From: Kiloniellales bacterium | GTDB taxonomy: Bacteria > Pseudomonadota > Alphaproteobacteria > Kiloniellales > JAKSDN01 | Assembly: GCA_030064845.1 (NCBI GenBank) | Contig: JASJEC010000087.1 | Location: 1-50,295 of the forward strand | Length of the DNA: 50,295 nt | Direction: 5' to 3' | Part shown: one piece after another, positions 24,202-32,656 of the stretch | How positions within the stretch are numbered: position 1 is the stretch's first letter | How the letters are laid out: every line of letters begins with the position of its first letter | The notes under the pieces: generated by a model | Told to the model about the DNA's origin: nothing | Database searches by the model: none | What the model saw: only the letters and a program-made list of their open reading frames with translations | Translations under genes and position numbers: made by a program

Positions 24202-25211
24202 ATCTCGAACTTCACCATCTTGTACATGACGCCGCCGCCGATCATGAACATGAGGGCCCCGACCGCCAGCATCACGTTGCCACGGCTGTCAATGAACAGC
24301 TTCATGACGTAGGAATTGTTGACCACGTAGATGAGGGAGCCGACGACGAACGGCAGGGAGCCGATGATGTAGGCGGAGGCCTTCGCCTCGGAAGACATGG
24401 CCTTGATCTTCATCTTGAGCTGCCGGCGGCCGCGCAGGACCGAGGAGAGGTTGCCGAGGGACTCCGACAGGTTGCCGCCGGTCTCCGCCTGGATCGACAG
24501 GCTCACGGTGAAGAATTTGAACTCCTGCAGGTTAAGCCGCTCCGCGGTTTCCCAGAGCGCCTCCTCCAGCTTGGTACCCATCCGGACAGCATCGGTCACC
24601 CGGCGCAGCTCCTCGCCGACCGGGTCGGGCACTTCCTGACCGGCCGTCTTGATCGACTCGCTGATCGGCAGGCCGGATTTGAGGCCGCGCACCATGAGGT
24701 CGATGGCGTCGGGAAAAGCGTCCACGAACTTGTTCTGACGGCGCTTCGCCATCGCGCCGACGACCACATGCGGCACCGCCACGCCCGCCACGATACCGAT
24801 GAAGAGGGCGCCCAGGGGCGGCACCAGCCCCGACGCGATGCAGGCGAGTGCGGCCGCGACTCCGATCGCGAAACAGATACCCAGGTAGCGTCCGAGCGGC
24901 GCTTCGATCCCCGCCGCGGCCAGGCGTTTGCGCAGGAGTTCGCGCTGCGGCAGCGCGTTCTTGATCAGCTTGTCCAAGGCCTGGATATCACTGTCGGCCG
25001 TGGATTTCTTGACGTTGACCTTCCTGGTCGGGGCCGACGCGTCCTTGGGTTGCCGCCCGCCCTTGATCTGCTGGACCCGCTGGTTCAGCTGCTTCTCTTT
25101 CGAGCCGCCGACCGCGAAAGCCAACAGCAGAAGGACGACCCCCCCGAGGGGAATCATCAGGAGAAGCAGATCCTCCGGGTTCTGCGGACCGGCGAGCAGG
25201 TCCTCGATCAT
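24198..25211 (-). CDS. tadB: Tad pilus inner-membrane platform protein TadB
   Basis: This 337-residue protein has an N-terminal membrane helix (LLLLMIPLGGVVLLLLAFAV), a basic linker, two central helices, then FPDAIDLMVRGLKSGLPISE of the T2SSF domain and a long helical stretch including FTVSLSIQAETGGNLSESLG. Two C-terminal membrane helices follow. It is the partner of TadC in the pilus platform. The start is fixed by the ATGA overlap with the stop of the ATPase gene; a longer open frame to 25913 is only an overlap with the ATPase gene. Confidence 0.92.
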   Translation of the reverse strand: MIEDLLAGPQNPEDLLLLMIPLGGVVLLLLAFAVGGSKEKQLNQRVQQIKGGRQPKDASAPTRKVNVKKSTADSDIQALDKLIKNALPQRELLRKRLAAAGIEAPLGRYLGICFAIGVAAALACIASGLVPPLGALFIGIVAGVAVPHVVVGAMAKRRQNKFVDAFPDAIDLMVRGLKSGLPISESIKTAGQEVPDPVGEELRRVTDAVRMGTKLEEALWETAERLNLQEFKFFTVSLSIQAETGGNLSESLGNLSSVLRGRRQLKMKIKAMSSEAKASAYIIGSLPFVVGSLIYVVNNSYVMKLFIDSRGNVMLAVGALMFMIGGGVMYKMVKFEI

Positions 25212-26842
25212 CCCATGGCCTCCATGAGACGCTTGTCGAGGCCGAAGTAGGCGGCGTTGGGCGTGAAGTTCGGCCGCAGGCCCGAAGACTTGAAGCTGCC
25301 CTTGACGGACCCGTCTTCGCCCTCGCCCTCGAACTGGAAGGTGAAGAGGTCCTGGGTGGTGATGATGTCGCCTTCCATGCCGACGATCTCGGAGATGTAG
25401 GTGATCCGCCGCATACCGTCGCGCTGGCGCTGGACCTGGACGATCATGTCGACCGCGGCGGCGATCTGGGTGCGCACCGCCTTGCTGGGCAGGTTGATGC
25501 CGGCCAAGCCGACCATGTTCTCGAGGCGGGTCAGCGCCTCGCGGGGTCGGTTGGCGTGGATCGTGCCGAGCGAGCCGTCGTGGCCCGTGTTCATGGCCTG
25601 CAGGAGGTCGACAGCCTCGGCGCCGCGCACCTCGCCGAGGATGATGCGGTCGGGGCGCATACGCAGCGAGTTCTTGACCAGGTCGCGCATGTCGATCTCG
25701 CCCGAGCCCTCCAGGTTGGCCGGCCGGGTTTCCAGGCGCACGACGTGGGGCTGCTGGAGCTGGAGCTCCGCGGCGTCCTCGATGGTCACGATGCGCTCGC
25801 CCTGGTCGATCATCTGCGAGCAGGCGTTCAGAAGGGTGGTCTTGCCCGATCCCGTGCCGCCGGAGATCAGGATGTTGAGCCGGGCGCGGGCAGCGATCTT
25901 CAGGACCGTGCACATCTCGGGCGAGATGTTGCCCTGTTTGGCCATGACGTCGAGCGTGATGCCCTTCTTGGCGAACTTCCGGATTGAGATCGAGGGACCG
26001 TCGATCGCCAGCGGCGGAATGATGATGTTGACCCGGCTGCCGTCCTTGAGACGGGCGTCGCAGAGCGGCGTTGTTTCGTCGATCCGGCGGCCGACCTGCG
26101 AGACGATCCGGCGGCAGATGTTGAGCACATGCGGGTCGTCGCGGAAACGGACGTCGGTCAGCTCGAGCTTGCCCTTGCGCTCGACGTAGACCTGATGGGC
26201 GCCGTTGACCATGATGTCGTTGATGCCCTCGTCGGCCAACAGCGGTTCCAGCGGACCGAGGCCCAGCATGTCGTCGAGCAGAAGGTCGACGACCGCCGTG
26301 TGCTCCTGGCCGTTCAGGCGGAGCTGCTCTTCCGCGAGCAGCTCGGAGACGATCTCGCCGACCTGGGAGGAGAGTTCCTCGCGCGGCAGCTGGGAGGCGG
26401 CCGCCAGATCCAGGCGCTCCATGACCAGAGGCTGGATCCGCTCCTTCGCGGCCTCCACCGCGGAGTTGTAGGCCGGATTGGCACGCCGCTGCTCGGCGAC
26501 CGAGCTGGCTTCGGCCTTCTGCGGACGCGGGGTCGCCGCCGCGTTACGCCCGCCCGCCGAGCGGCCGCCGCCCGCCGGCGCCACCGGGCTGCAACGGGTC
26601 AGCCAATCGATAAGGTTGGAGACCAACGTCCTGCGCTCGAGCAGGTTGAACTTCTCGGCCTCGGCCCCGAGGTCGTCGGTGACGATCTGACCGATGCGCA
26701 GCGCCAGCTCCGGGCGCGCGAGTGAACCGACGTTCTCCCCCTCGAAGGCTTCCAGCAGCCGCGGCTTCATCCTCTCGAGATAGGGTCCGAGATCCGAGCC
26801 CTGCTTCTTTCCGGCTTCGGCTCGGAGCGTTTGTCCGGCCAT
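25208..26842 (-). CDS. cpaF: Tad pilus assembly ATPase CpaF/TadA with duplicated N-terminal domain
   Basis: This 544-residue secretion ATPase powers Flp pilus assembly and, in some relatives, retraction. Walker A is GGTGSGKTT (328-336), and the downstream Asp/Glu and His boxes (TIEDAAELQL, LGEVRGAEAVDLLQAMNTGHDG, GTIHANRPREAL) are intact. The N-terminus is odd: the helical domain that normally occurs once (about 129-193, ending LLLDDMLGLGPLEPLL) seems to be present twice. An earlier related copy covers about 20-82 (LARPELALRIGQIVTDDLGAE versus LPREELSSQVGEIVSELLAEE), joined by a Gly/Pro/Arg-rich linker. This makes it longer than is usual for the family. Confidence 0.95.
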   Translation of the reverse strand: MAGQTLRAEAGKKQGSDLGPYLERMKPRLLEAFEGENVGSLARPELALRIGQIVTDDLGAEAEKFNLLERRTLVSNLIDWLTRCSPVAPAGGGRSAGGRNAAATPRPQKAEASSVAEQRRANPAYNSAVEAAKERIQPLVMERLDLAAASQLPREELSSQVGEIVSELLAEEQLRLNGQEHTAVVDLLLDDMLGLGPLEPLLADEGINDIMVNGAHQVYVERKGKLELTDVRFRDDPHVLNICRRIVSQVGRRIDETTPLCDARLKDGSRVNIIIPPLAIDGPSISIRKFAKKGITLDVMAKQGNISPEMCTVLKIAARARLNILISGGTGSGKTTLLNACSQMIDQGERIVTIEDAAELQLQQPHVVRLETRPANLEGSGEIDMRDLVKNSLRMRPDRIILGEVRGAEAVDLLQAMNTGHDGSLGTIHANRPREALTRLENMVGLAGINLPSKAVRTQIAAAVDMIVQVQRQRDGMRRITYISEIVGMEGDIITTQDLFTFQFEGEGEDGSVKGSFKSSGLRPNFTPNAAYFGLDKRLMEAMG

Positions 26843-26930
26843 CTAGGGTGTGCTCCTCTTGCCCATTCTGAAACACGGTTCATTCAGCAGTCCGCCCGGC
26901 ACGCCGACCGCGGGGTTCCCTGCATCGATG

Positions 26931-28193
26931 CTACCCATTGCTCCTGCTTCCCAGACCAGGAAGGCTGAACAGCGACTTCTTGGGCGCGCCCTTCGCCTTC
27001 TTCGACGCCTTGGCGCGCTTGCCCATGACGTCGCCGGCCAGCTTCTGCATAACCCGGCTCGCCTTGCTGCGCGGCGCGGCGTGCACCAGCGGCTTGCCTG
27101 AGTTGGCGGCCTCGTTGAAGGCCTTGGCCTCGTCGGGGACAAGCAGGTCGACCTTGCGTCCGAGGGCCTTTTGGAAGTCCGGCAGGCGCATGGCCTGCTG
27201 GTCGCCGCCGCCCCGGTTGGCGACCACCATGACCTTGGCCTTCGAGCCGGCCTCCTCGACGTTGCCGAGCAGGCGGATCGTGTCGCGCAGCCCCGAGAGC
27301 GAGAGCTCGGTCACCAAGAGGACGTGGGTCGCCGCCTTGAGCACCTGGTGGCGCAGGGCGTAGGACCTGCGGGGCAGATCGACGACAAGGCACTCGTTGG
27401 ACTTGCCGAGAATGTCGAAAAGCGCCTCGACGCCGTCGCTGGCGAACACGATCTCGCCGGCCAGGCTCTCCTCCGTGGCCATGACCGACAGCCGGTCGGT
27501 CACCTTGGCGGTAGCGCTCGAGATGAACAGGCCGTCGATCCGGGACGGGTTCTCGAGGGCCTCCCTCAGCCCGCGGGTCGGTTCCTGATCGAGCGCCAGG
27601 GCGACGGTCCCGAATTCGAGATCCAGGTCGATCAGGGTCGTGCGCATGCCGAAGCTCTCGGCGAACAGCCAGCTGAAGTTGACCGCCATGGTCGTCGCGC
27701 CGACCCCGCCCCGAGCGCCCAGCACAACGATCTTGCGTGAATTCTCGGTCACGGGGGCCGCCGACGTGCTGGCGGTGGCGACGGGCTCCTCGGCCCGCTC
27801 CAGTGCCCCGGCCAGGGCCTTCTCGTTCACCGGCTTGACCAGGTAGTCGGTCACGCCGGCCTCGGTCAGCTCGCGGTACAGCGAGATGTCGTTCACCTCG
27901 CCGATACCGATCAGACGGGTGTCTTCGGTAAAGGCGGTGGTCAGCGACAGCATCGCGCTCAAAGGCGAGTTGTTGTCGCCGATGTCCACGATCAGCACCC
28001 GCGGGGCCGGCGCCTCGGAAAGAAAGGCGAGCGCATCGGATGTGTCACCGTCACGCACGACCGGCTCGTCGTAGAACTGGCGCGCGACCGTCGATACGAT
28101 CTCCTTGGTCTGGATATCGTTCACGAAAGCGACGCAGTCCGCCCCCGCCATGGCCAGCGAGTCTGACTCCGCGAAATCCTCAGCCGCGCTCAT
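26931..28193 (-). CDS. cpaE: Pilus localisation/assembly protein CpaE (TadZ), receiver-like plus ParA-like
   Basis: This 420-residue protein has an N-terminal receiver-like domain with Asp70 in VLIVDIGDN and Lys120 in DYLVKP, so phosphoacceptor-like positions remain. A linker leads to a MinD/ParA-type ATPase domain. Its P-loop is atypical, GARGGVGATT (159-168), lacking both signature Lys residues, as is often seen in TadZ/CpaE proteins. TadZ-type proteins place the pilus machine at the pole. A basic C-terminal tail (about 385-420) may touch membrane or partner proteins. It lies 88 bases upstream of cpaF. Confidence 0.92.
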   Translation of the reverse strand: MSAAEDFAESDSLAMAGADCVAFVNDIQTKEIVSTVARQFYDEPVVRDGDTSDALAFLSEAPAPRVLIVDIGDNNSPLSAMLSLTTAFTEDTRLIGIGEVNDISLYRELTEAGVTDYLVKPVNEKALAGALERAEEPVATASTSAAPVTENSRKIVVLGARGGVGATTMAVNFSWLFAESFGMRTTLIDLDLEFGTVALALDQEPTRGLREALENPSRIDGLFISSATAKVTDRLSVMATEESLAGEIVFASDGVEALFDILGKSNECLVVDLPRRSYALRHQVLKAATHVLLVTELSLSGLRDTIRLLGNVEEAGSKAKVMVVANRGGGDQQAMRLPDFQKALGRKVDLLVPDEAKAFNEAANSGKPLVHAAPRSKASRVMQKLAGDVMGKRAKASKKAKGAPKKSLFSLPGLGSRSNG

Positions 28194-28211
28194 ATCCGCG
28201 TTATCCCTCTA

Positions 28212-28922
28212 TCAGTTATCGCTGGTCGACTCGATATTGAGACCACCGTCATCCTGATCTCTCTGTGCAGGCTCGCGATATCCCTTGATCCCGCGCGCCG
28301 TCGATTCCGCGTCGGCAGGACCGAGGAGCCGGCCGCGCACAAGGTCACGCGGGTCCGCTACCATCATGCCGAGCGCGCTGTTGTAGGCGCAGCCGACCTG
28401 GTAATCGGGACGGTTCGCGATCCAGGGCTCACCCGTGTCGCAGTCCGGCGTCATGACGACGGCGCGATTGACAACGACAGCCACGTAGTTGGCTCCACCG
28501 GGCAGCGCCGGCGTCTCCACCACCGTTATCGGCAGCCCGAGCCCGCTCAGTTCGTCGCGCATGTAATCGCTTCGGGCGCTGATCTTGGGGGTCGCGGCAC
28601 CGTAGGGATCTTGGGGAACCTGCACCTCGATGCGGTCACCCAGGCGAAGATTGCCTTCCGCCATGAACTGCTGCAGCCGGTCCCGTTCCACCGCGTCGAG
28701 GCGAACCGACTGCGGCTCGAAATCGGCATAGTGCACCAGCTTGACCGACTCCACGAAGACGTCCGGCCGCGCGGGAATCTGCCGCCAGTTGCCGTAGGTC
28801 AGCGGGTTGTAATCCTGGATCGTGGTGTCGGGCGGCAGACAGCCCATCAATCCGAGACCGGAGGCCAGCGCCAAGAGGCTCGAGGCGCGGCGGATTTTCC
28901 AGTGCTTACGAGGGTTGGCCAT
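28212..28922 (-). CDS. cpaD: Tad pilus lipoprotein CpaD
   Basis: This 236-residue protein has a basic N-terminus and a lipobox (GLGLMGC, Cys about 28). The CpaD pattern follows: RLDAVERDRLQQFMAEGN, then RSDYMRDELSGLGLPITV, and a DTGEPWIANRPDYQVGCAYN segment with two Cys. CpaD proteins are outer-membrane-associated partners of the CpaC secretin. Gene order cpaC-cpaD-cpaE is the standard one for alphaproteobacteria, with only four bases between cpaC and cpaD. Confidence 0.9.
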   Translation of the reverse strand: MANPRKHWKIRRASSLLALASGLGLMGCLPPDTTIQDYNPLTYGNWRQIPARPDVFVESVKLVHYADFEPQSVRLDAVERDRLQQFMAEGNLRLGDRIEVQVPQDPYGAATPKISARSDYMRDELSGLGLPITVVETPALPGGANYVAVVVNRAVVMTPDCDTGEPWIANRPDYQVGCAYNSALGMMVADPRDLVRGRLLGPADAESTARGIKGYREPAQRDQDDGGLNIESTSDN

Positions 28923-28926
28923 CGGT

Positions 28927-30330
28927 TTACTCCACGATGAACTCGGCCCGGAATTCCGAGTTCTGGGCGAGAGGAATCTGGGCGTTCAGAGGAATGGTCG
29001 CGGGGGCGTTCGGCGCCCCAGCCAGAAAGCCACCGCGCGGCGCAGAGGGATCCTGCTTCATGAAGGGATCCGTCGGAAGCGGCAGGCGCTGGTTGGTCGG
29101 CTGGACCAGATAGGGCGTCGCAATGATCAGAAGCTCGGTCTCATTGCGCTCGAAACGGTCACTCTTGAAGAGTTCGCCGAGGATCGGGATCTCTTGCAGG
29201 GCCGGCGTTCCGCGAAGCGATTCTTCGGACGAGTCCTGCAGCAGTCCGGCGAGCGCGAAGCTCTGACCCGAGGCGACCTCGATCGTCGTCTCGGCACGGC
29301 GTGTGCGAATGCCCGGCAGAATGGTGCCCTGGAGCTGGATCGCGCCTGCAGTCGAGAGTTCACTCACTTCCGGCCGGACCCGCATGCTGATGCGGTCTTG
29401 ACTGAGGACCGTCGGCGTAAACGCGAGGCTGACGCCGAACTCCTTGAAGATGACCGTAACCCGGCCGTCTTCCTCGACCACGGGGATGGGAAACTCGCCG
29501 CCGGCCAGGAAACTCGCCGTTTCCCCGGACATGGCGGTCAGGTTCGGCTCGGCCAGGATGGAGATCATGCTGTCCTGGGCGAGCGCGTCGATCAGGCCGT
29601 TGATGTCGAAGTTGCCGGCATCGCCAACACCCACTGCGTTGTCGACGGAGCCGTCTCGAAGAACCGGAAGAGTGAAGGGATTGCCGCCGGTCGCAAGCGC
29701 GAGAGCAATGTCGGCGTTCTCGAAGGCAATCTCCCAGTTGAACCCGAACTGCTTCACCACCGCGCGCTCGACCTCGGCGATCCTGACCCGCAGGTTGACC
29801 TGGTTGGGGCCGGCGACGGCGATCCGGTTGATGACCTCCTCCTCCTTTTCGATGAATCGCTCGGCCAGGCGCCGGGCGTTCTCCGCGTCGGCCGGATCGG
29901 TGACGTAACCGCGCAGGATGATGGCACCGTCGATCGAAACGGCCTCGACCGAGCCGCTCGAGACGAAGGCCGACAAGGTGTCGTTCAGCCGGCTGACGTT
30001 GTGGACCACCTCAACCTTCAGGCTGGCGATCAGGCGATCGTTGCGGTCGACGGCATAGAGCGTCGTTTCGCCCGTCTTCTTGCCGAAGATGTAGACCAAC
30101 CGCGGCGACTTGACCGCGACATCCGCGATCCCGGGATTGGCGATGAAGACCGAGTTGGCCGCGGCGCTCAGCTTGATCAGGCGGCCTTCGCTGATCTCGA
30201 CCTGAATGGGCTGTTCAGCGCCAGAATTGGCCGACGCGGCGCCCAAAGCATCGTCGACGTTGCCGACGAGGGCGAAGGCGATAAAGCCGAGCGCGGCGAG
30301 TCCGCGCCTGCAGTTCCGGAGGGAAATCAT
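28927..30330 (-). CDS. cpaC: Tad pilus outer-membrane secretin CpaC
   Basis: This 467-residue secretin forms the outer-membrane pore for the Flp pilus. It has a signal peptide (GLAALGFIAFALVGNVDDALG), an N-terminal pilus/MSHA domain (LSAAANSVFIANPGIADVAV, KKTGETTLYAVD), a BON-like segment (about 105-150), and the secretin core: VNLRVRIAEVERAVVKQFGF, then SFLAGGEFPIPV, IRTRRAETTIEVASGQSFAL and ELLIIATPYLVQP. All main motifs are intact and the length is usual. It overlaps cpaB by four bases. Confidence 0.95.
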   Translation of the reverse strand: MISLRNCRRGLAALGFIAFALVGNVDDALGAASANSGAEQPIQVEISEGRLIKLSAAANSVFIANPGIADVAVKSPRLVYIFGKKTGETTLYAVDRNDRLIASLKVEVVHNVSRLNDTLSAFVSSGSVEAVSIDGAIILRGYVTDPADAENARRLAERFIEKEEEVINRIAVAGPNQVNLRVRIAEVERAVVKQFGFNWEIAFENADIALALATGGNPFTLPVLRDGSVDNAVGVGDAGNFDINGLIDALAQDSMISILAEPNLTAMSGETASFLAGGEFPIPVVEEDGRVTVIFKEFGVSLAFTPTVLSQDRISMRVRPEVSELSTAGAIQLQGTILPGIRTRRAETTIEVASGQSFALAGLLQDSSEESLRGTPALQEIPILGELFKSDRFERNETELLIIATPYLVQPTNQRLPLPTDPFMKQDPSAPRGGFLAGAPNAPATIPLNAQIPLAQNSEFRAEFIVE

Positions 30331-31184
30331 TTCGACACCTGCTCTTCCTGCTTGCTGCTGCCACGGACTACCGAGACACCGGACCCGGCGATGCCCTTCA
30401 GGACGCTCGCCTCGAAGTCCCGCGTGGCTGTGCGGCCGCGCGTGGCAACCGGCTCTGCCAGGGCCTCTCCGGAGTTGACGATGCGCCTAAGCTCGGCTTC
30501 GTCCTTGGCCAAGCTCCTCAAGCTCAGCGAGAGACGGCCGATCGTATCGGCGACCGCCAGAATCTCGGCCTGCTTGGGAGAGACTTCGAAGGTCACGGTC
30601 TTGCCGACCCGCGGCTGCCCGGTCTGGTCCTCCAAGGTCTGGTCGATCGCCAGAACCCGAAGGTTCTTGAGGACGGTCTCACTGACCTGTTGTTTGACGC
30701 CGTTGGCGTCGATCGTGTGGGTCATGATCAGATCGACCCGGTCTCCGGGAAACACCAGACCGGCGATGCTCGAAGTGGCGTTGACCTTAATGGAGTAGGC
30801 GCGGAAGCCGGGTTTCAGCACCGCGGCCAGAAAACCTCGGTCTCCAGGCGTGATCATCTGCCCCTTGACGATCGGCGCTCCGCTTATAATGCTCCGGCGA
30901 ACCACGGCGCCGTAGAGGCTCTGACTGTCGAACTGCCCTTGGACGAGATAGTTGTCGGGCAGATTGTCGTCGGGCCAGGTTTGCCATCGGAGGTGCTGCT
31001 CGGTGACGAACATGCCGATCGGCAGATCGGCCCTCGCAACCAATACCTTGGTTTGCTTCTTTTCCTCCTTGACGACGACCTTCGGCGCGGCTCGCTGCGA
31101 GGCGAGCCAACTGCGGGCGACGAACATCGTCCCCACAGTGAGCAGCAAGGCGGCCGCGACAAGCATGATGCTACGTGCTGACAT
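30327..31184 (-). CDS. cpaB: Tad pilus assembly protein CpaB (RcpC), SAF domain
   Basis: This 285-residue protein has a single N-terminal membrane anchor (IMLVAAALLLTVGTMFVA) and a periplasmic SAF domain (VLVARADLPIGMFVTEQHL, GFRAYSIKVNATSSIAGLVF, PGDRVDLIMTH). CpaB/RcpC proteins support the secretin and may contact peptidoglycan or glycan through SAF. The Lys-rich stretch after the anchor (KVVVKEEKKQTKVLV) is usual. It precedes and overlaps cpaC. Confidence 0.93.
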   Translation of the reverse strand: MSARSIMLVAAALLLTVGTMFVARSWLASQRAAPKVVVKEEKKQTKVLVARADLPIGMFVTEQHLRWQTWPDDNLPDNYLVQGQFDSQSLYGAVVRRSIISGAPIVKGQMITPGDRGFLAAVLKPGFRAYSIKVNATSSIAGLVFPGDRVDLIMTHTIDANGVKQQVSETVLKNLRVLAIDQTLEDQTGQPRVGKTVTFEVSPKQAEILAVADTIGRLSLSLRSLAKDEAELRRIVNSGEALAEPVATRGRTATRDFEASVLKGIAGSGVSVVRGSSKQEEQVSK

Positions 31185-31217
31185 GACTGACCGTTCTCCT
31201 TAACGGGCCGTTGACGC

Positions 31218-31730
31218 TTACAGTAACCCTAGAACGGTAAAGGCCACGTAAAGGCCGCCCGCACCGATTGACACACCGTAAGGCATTGGTTTTCTGGCGA
31301 AATCTGGATCCGCCTGAGTGAAGGGGATCATGCCCAGACTGGGTGCGCGCTGTGCCCGGTGCCGCAGCCATAGCGCGATCGCCATGAGGCCACCCGCCAA
31401 GGCGGTAAGGATAAGAAAACCGGCGACGTGGTCGGCTCCGGCCCAGAGCCCGACCGCCGCCACGAGCTTCGCGTCGCCGCCGGCGGTCCACCCTCGCAGA
31501 TAGATCAAGAAGCCGAGCGCGAAGAGAACGCCGGAAACCAGAATGGCGATCCACCACTGCACGGGATCGGGCGCAGTGAGCACGTGTGCCGGATAGAGGA
31601 GGACGATCGACAGGCAGTAGCGATTCGGGATCACCATGCGCCGCGCATCCTCGATGGCGGAGGCCACAACCAGTATCATGAAGCCCAACGCGACCGCGGT
31701 GTGAAGCGCCGGGAGAGAGGCTTCAAGCAT
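31218..31730 (-). CDS. cpaA: Prepilin peptidase CpaA (TadV)
   Basis: This 170-residue type IV A24 aspartyl peptidase removes the leader of Flp pilin. The two catalytic Asp lie in SAIEDARRMVIPNR and TAGGDAKLVAAVGLW (the GGDxKL motif), between five or six predicted membrane helices. It lacks the methylase domain of PilD, as is normal for TadV. Located between the pilin gene and cpaB, 33 bases before cpaB. Confidence 0.92.
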   Translation of the reverse strand: MLEASLPALHTAVALGFMILVVASAIEDARRMVIPNRYCLSIVLLYPAHVLTAPDPVQWWIAILVSGVLFALGFLIYLRGWTAGGDAKLVAAVGLWAGADHVAGFLILTALAGGLMAIALWLRHRAQRAPSLGMIPFTQADPDFARKPMPYGVSIGAGGLYVAFTVLGLL

Positions 31731-31854
31731 CGTCCTCGTCCACGACTAGTCGGCAGCGCGCCCCTTCATCTGGGCAAGGAGCCGGCTGACCGGGACGCGT
31801 CGTGAGCTTCGCGTCTAAAGGTTACAAATCCCTCTCTGCCAAAGGTTTTGACGC

Positions 31855-31893
31855 AAAAAAGGGGCCGGAGCGTTTGCCGCTCCGGCCCCTTTT
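31855..31893 (-). terminator. Strong hairpin after the flp gene
   Basis: Perfect 12-base arms GGGGCCGGAGCG (31861-31872) and CGCTCCGGCCCC (31878-31889) around a 5-base loop, flanked by six T on the minus strand and four on the plus. On the minus strand it lies 65 bases past the pilin stop and before cpaA. It should end most flp transcripts, giving far more pilin than machinery, with read-through into cpaA. Confidence 0.85.
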
Positions 31894-31909
31894 CTTACTG
31901 GTCCGATGG

Positions 31910-31942
31910 TGACCCCGGGCCGTTTCCGGCCTCCAGGGGTCA
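31910..31942 (-). other. Second hairpin in the flp 3' region
   Basis: TGACCCC (31910-31916) and GGGGTCA (31936-31942) enclose a GGGCCG/CGGCC inner stem. It starts 11 bases past the pilin stop and has no T run. It may stabilise the 3' end of the short pilin mRNA. Confidence 0.5.
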
Positions 31943-31953
31943 CGCCACCCTGG

Positions 31954-32136
31954 TTACGGGGCGGGCATCGCCTCCTCAAGCTGGGAGTCGACCACCGAGA
32001 ACATGCTCGACAGCGACGTGCCCATGCCCTGCAGCGCGGCAATGGCGGCAACGGAAACCAGAGCGGCGATCAGGCCATACTCGATGGCCGTGGCGCCCGA
32101 CTCGTCCTTCAGAAAGGACACGAAAGACTTTTGCAT
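31954..32136 (-). CDS. flp: Flp/Fap-type pilin
   Basis: This 60-residue prepilin has a short leader (MQKSFVSFLKDESG), then the class signature GATAIEYGLIAALVSVAAIA with processing after the Gly and the Glu-Tyr pair of Flp pilins. The short C-terminal tail ends QLEEAMPAP. GGAGG lies eight bases before the ATG, which fixes the start; an upstream in-frame ATG at 32178 lacks such a site. It is the first gene of the pilus locus and the only pilin here. Confidence 0.95.
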   Translation of the reverse strand: MQKSFVSFLKDESGATAIEYGLIAALVSVAAIAALQGMGTSLSSMFSVVDSQLEEAMPAP

Positions 32137-32656
32137 GGTTGCAACCTCCAATAAGGGCCTAACTGCGCGCATTATCACGCCAATTTATTTAACAATCTGT
32201 GAAAATCGGTCGAATATTCGACAAATAGCGAAAAATTACTTGATTATTTTGGAGTTATGATTAATAAACACTTAAATCAGAGCCTACGGAGCAAGCAACC
32301 TCCTCTGGTGGATACTCCAGATACGGCACCGCAAGCGGTAAGCGGTACTTTTAATACATGGGATTTATTGTCCGCTCTTCACGCGAGAGTTTGAAAAGAT
32401 TTTGTAATATCGTCCGAGTATAAGCCGCCACTGCCCTGCAAGGCGCCGATGGTGGACCGACCTCGGCGATATGGAACGCCTCGTTCTTGAGACGCCAGGA
32501 TCCTCAGACGGCCAAATTCTCGGGACGGAACCTCTTGGGTCATCCATTGATCATGCCGTGACTCGCTTCAGAGCGCTTATCCGTCCATGATCGCAAATCC
32601 AGGGCCGGTCCCTGGATCGGAACAGAGGCATCGAAAGTAAGCGAGCACCAGGAAAG
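32137..32656. other. 520-base gap: pilin promoter region and upstream region of the kinase gene
   Basis: The part next to flp (about 32160-32280) is strongly AT-rich and should hold the pilin promoter; it contains the palindrome at 32209-32222. Further right are ACCGC-AA-GCGGT (32328-32339) and a perfect 8-base hairpin ATCCAGGG/CCCTGGAT (32597-32617) that ends 40 bases before the kinase start. No gene is seen. Confidence 0.6.
32209..32222. promoter_or_regulatory. Palindrome GTCGAATATTCGAC upstream of flp
   Basis: A perfect 14-base palindrome in AT-rich DNA, 73 bases upstream of the pilin ATG, is a good candidate for a dimeric regulator's operator. I cannot name the regulator; a LuxR-type response regulator is encoded about 4 kb away. 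Confidence 0.45.
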
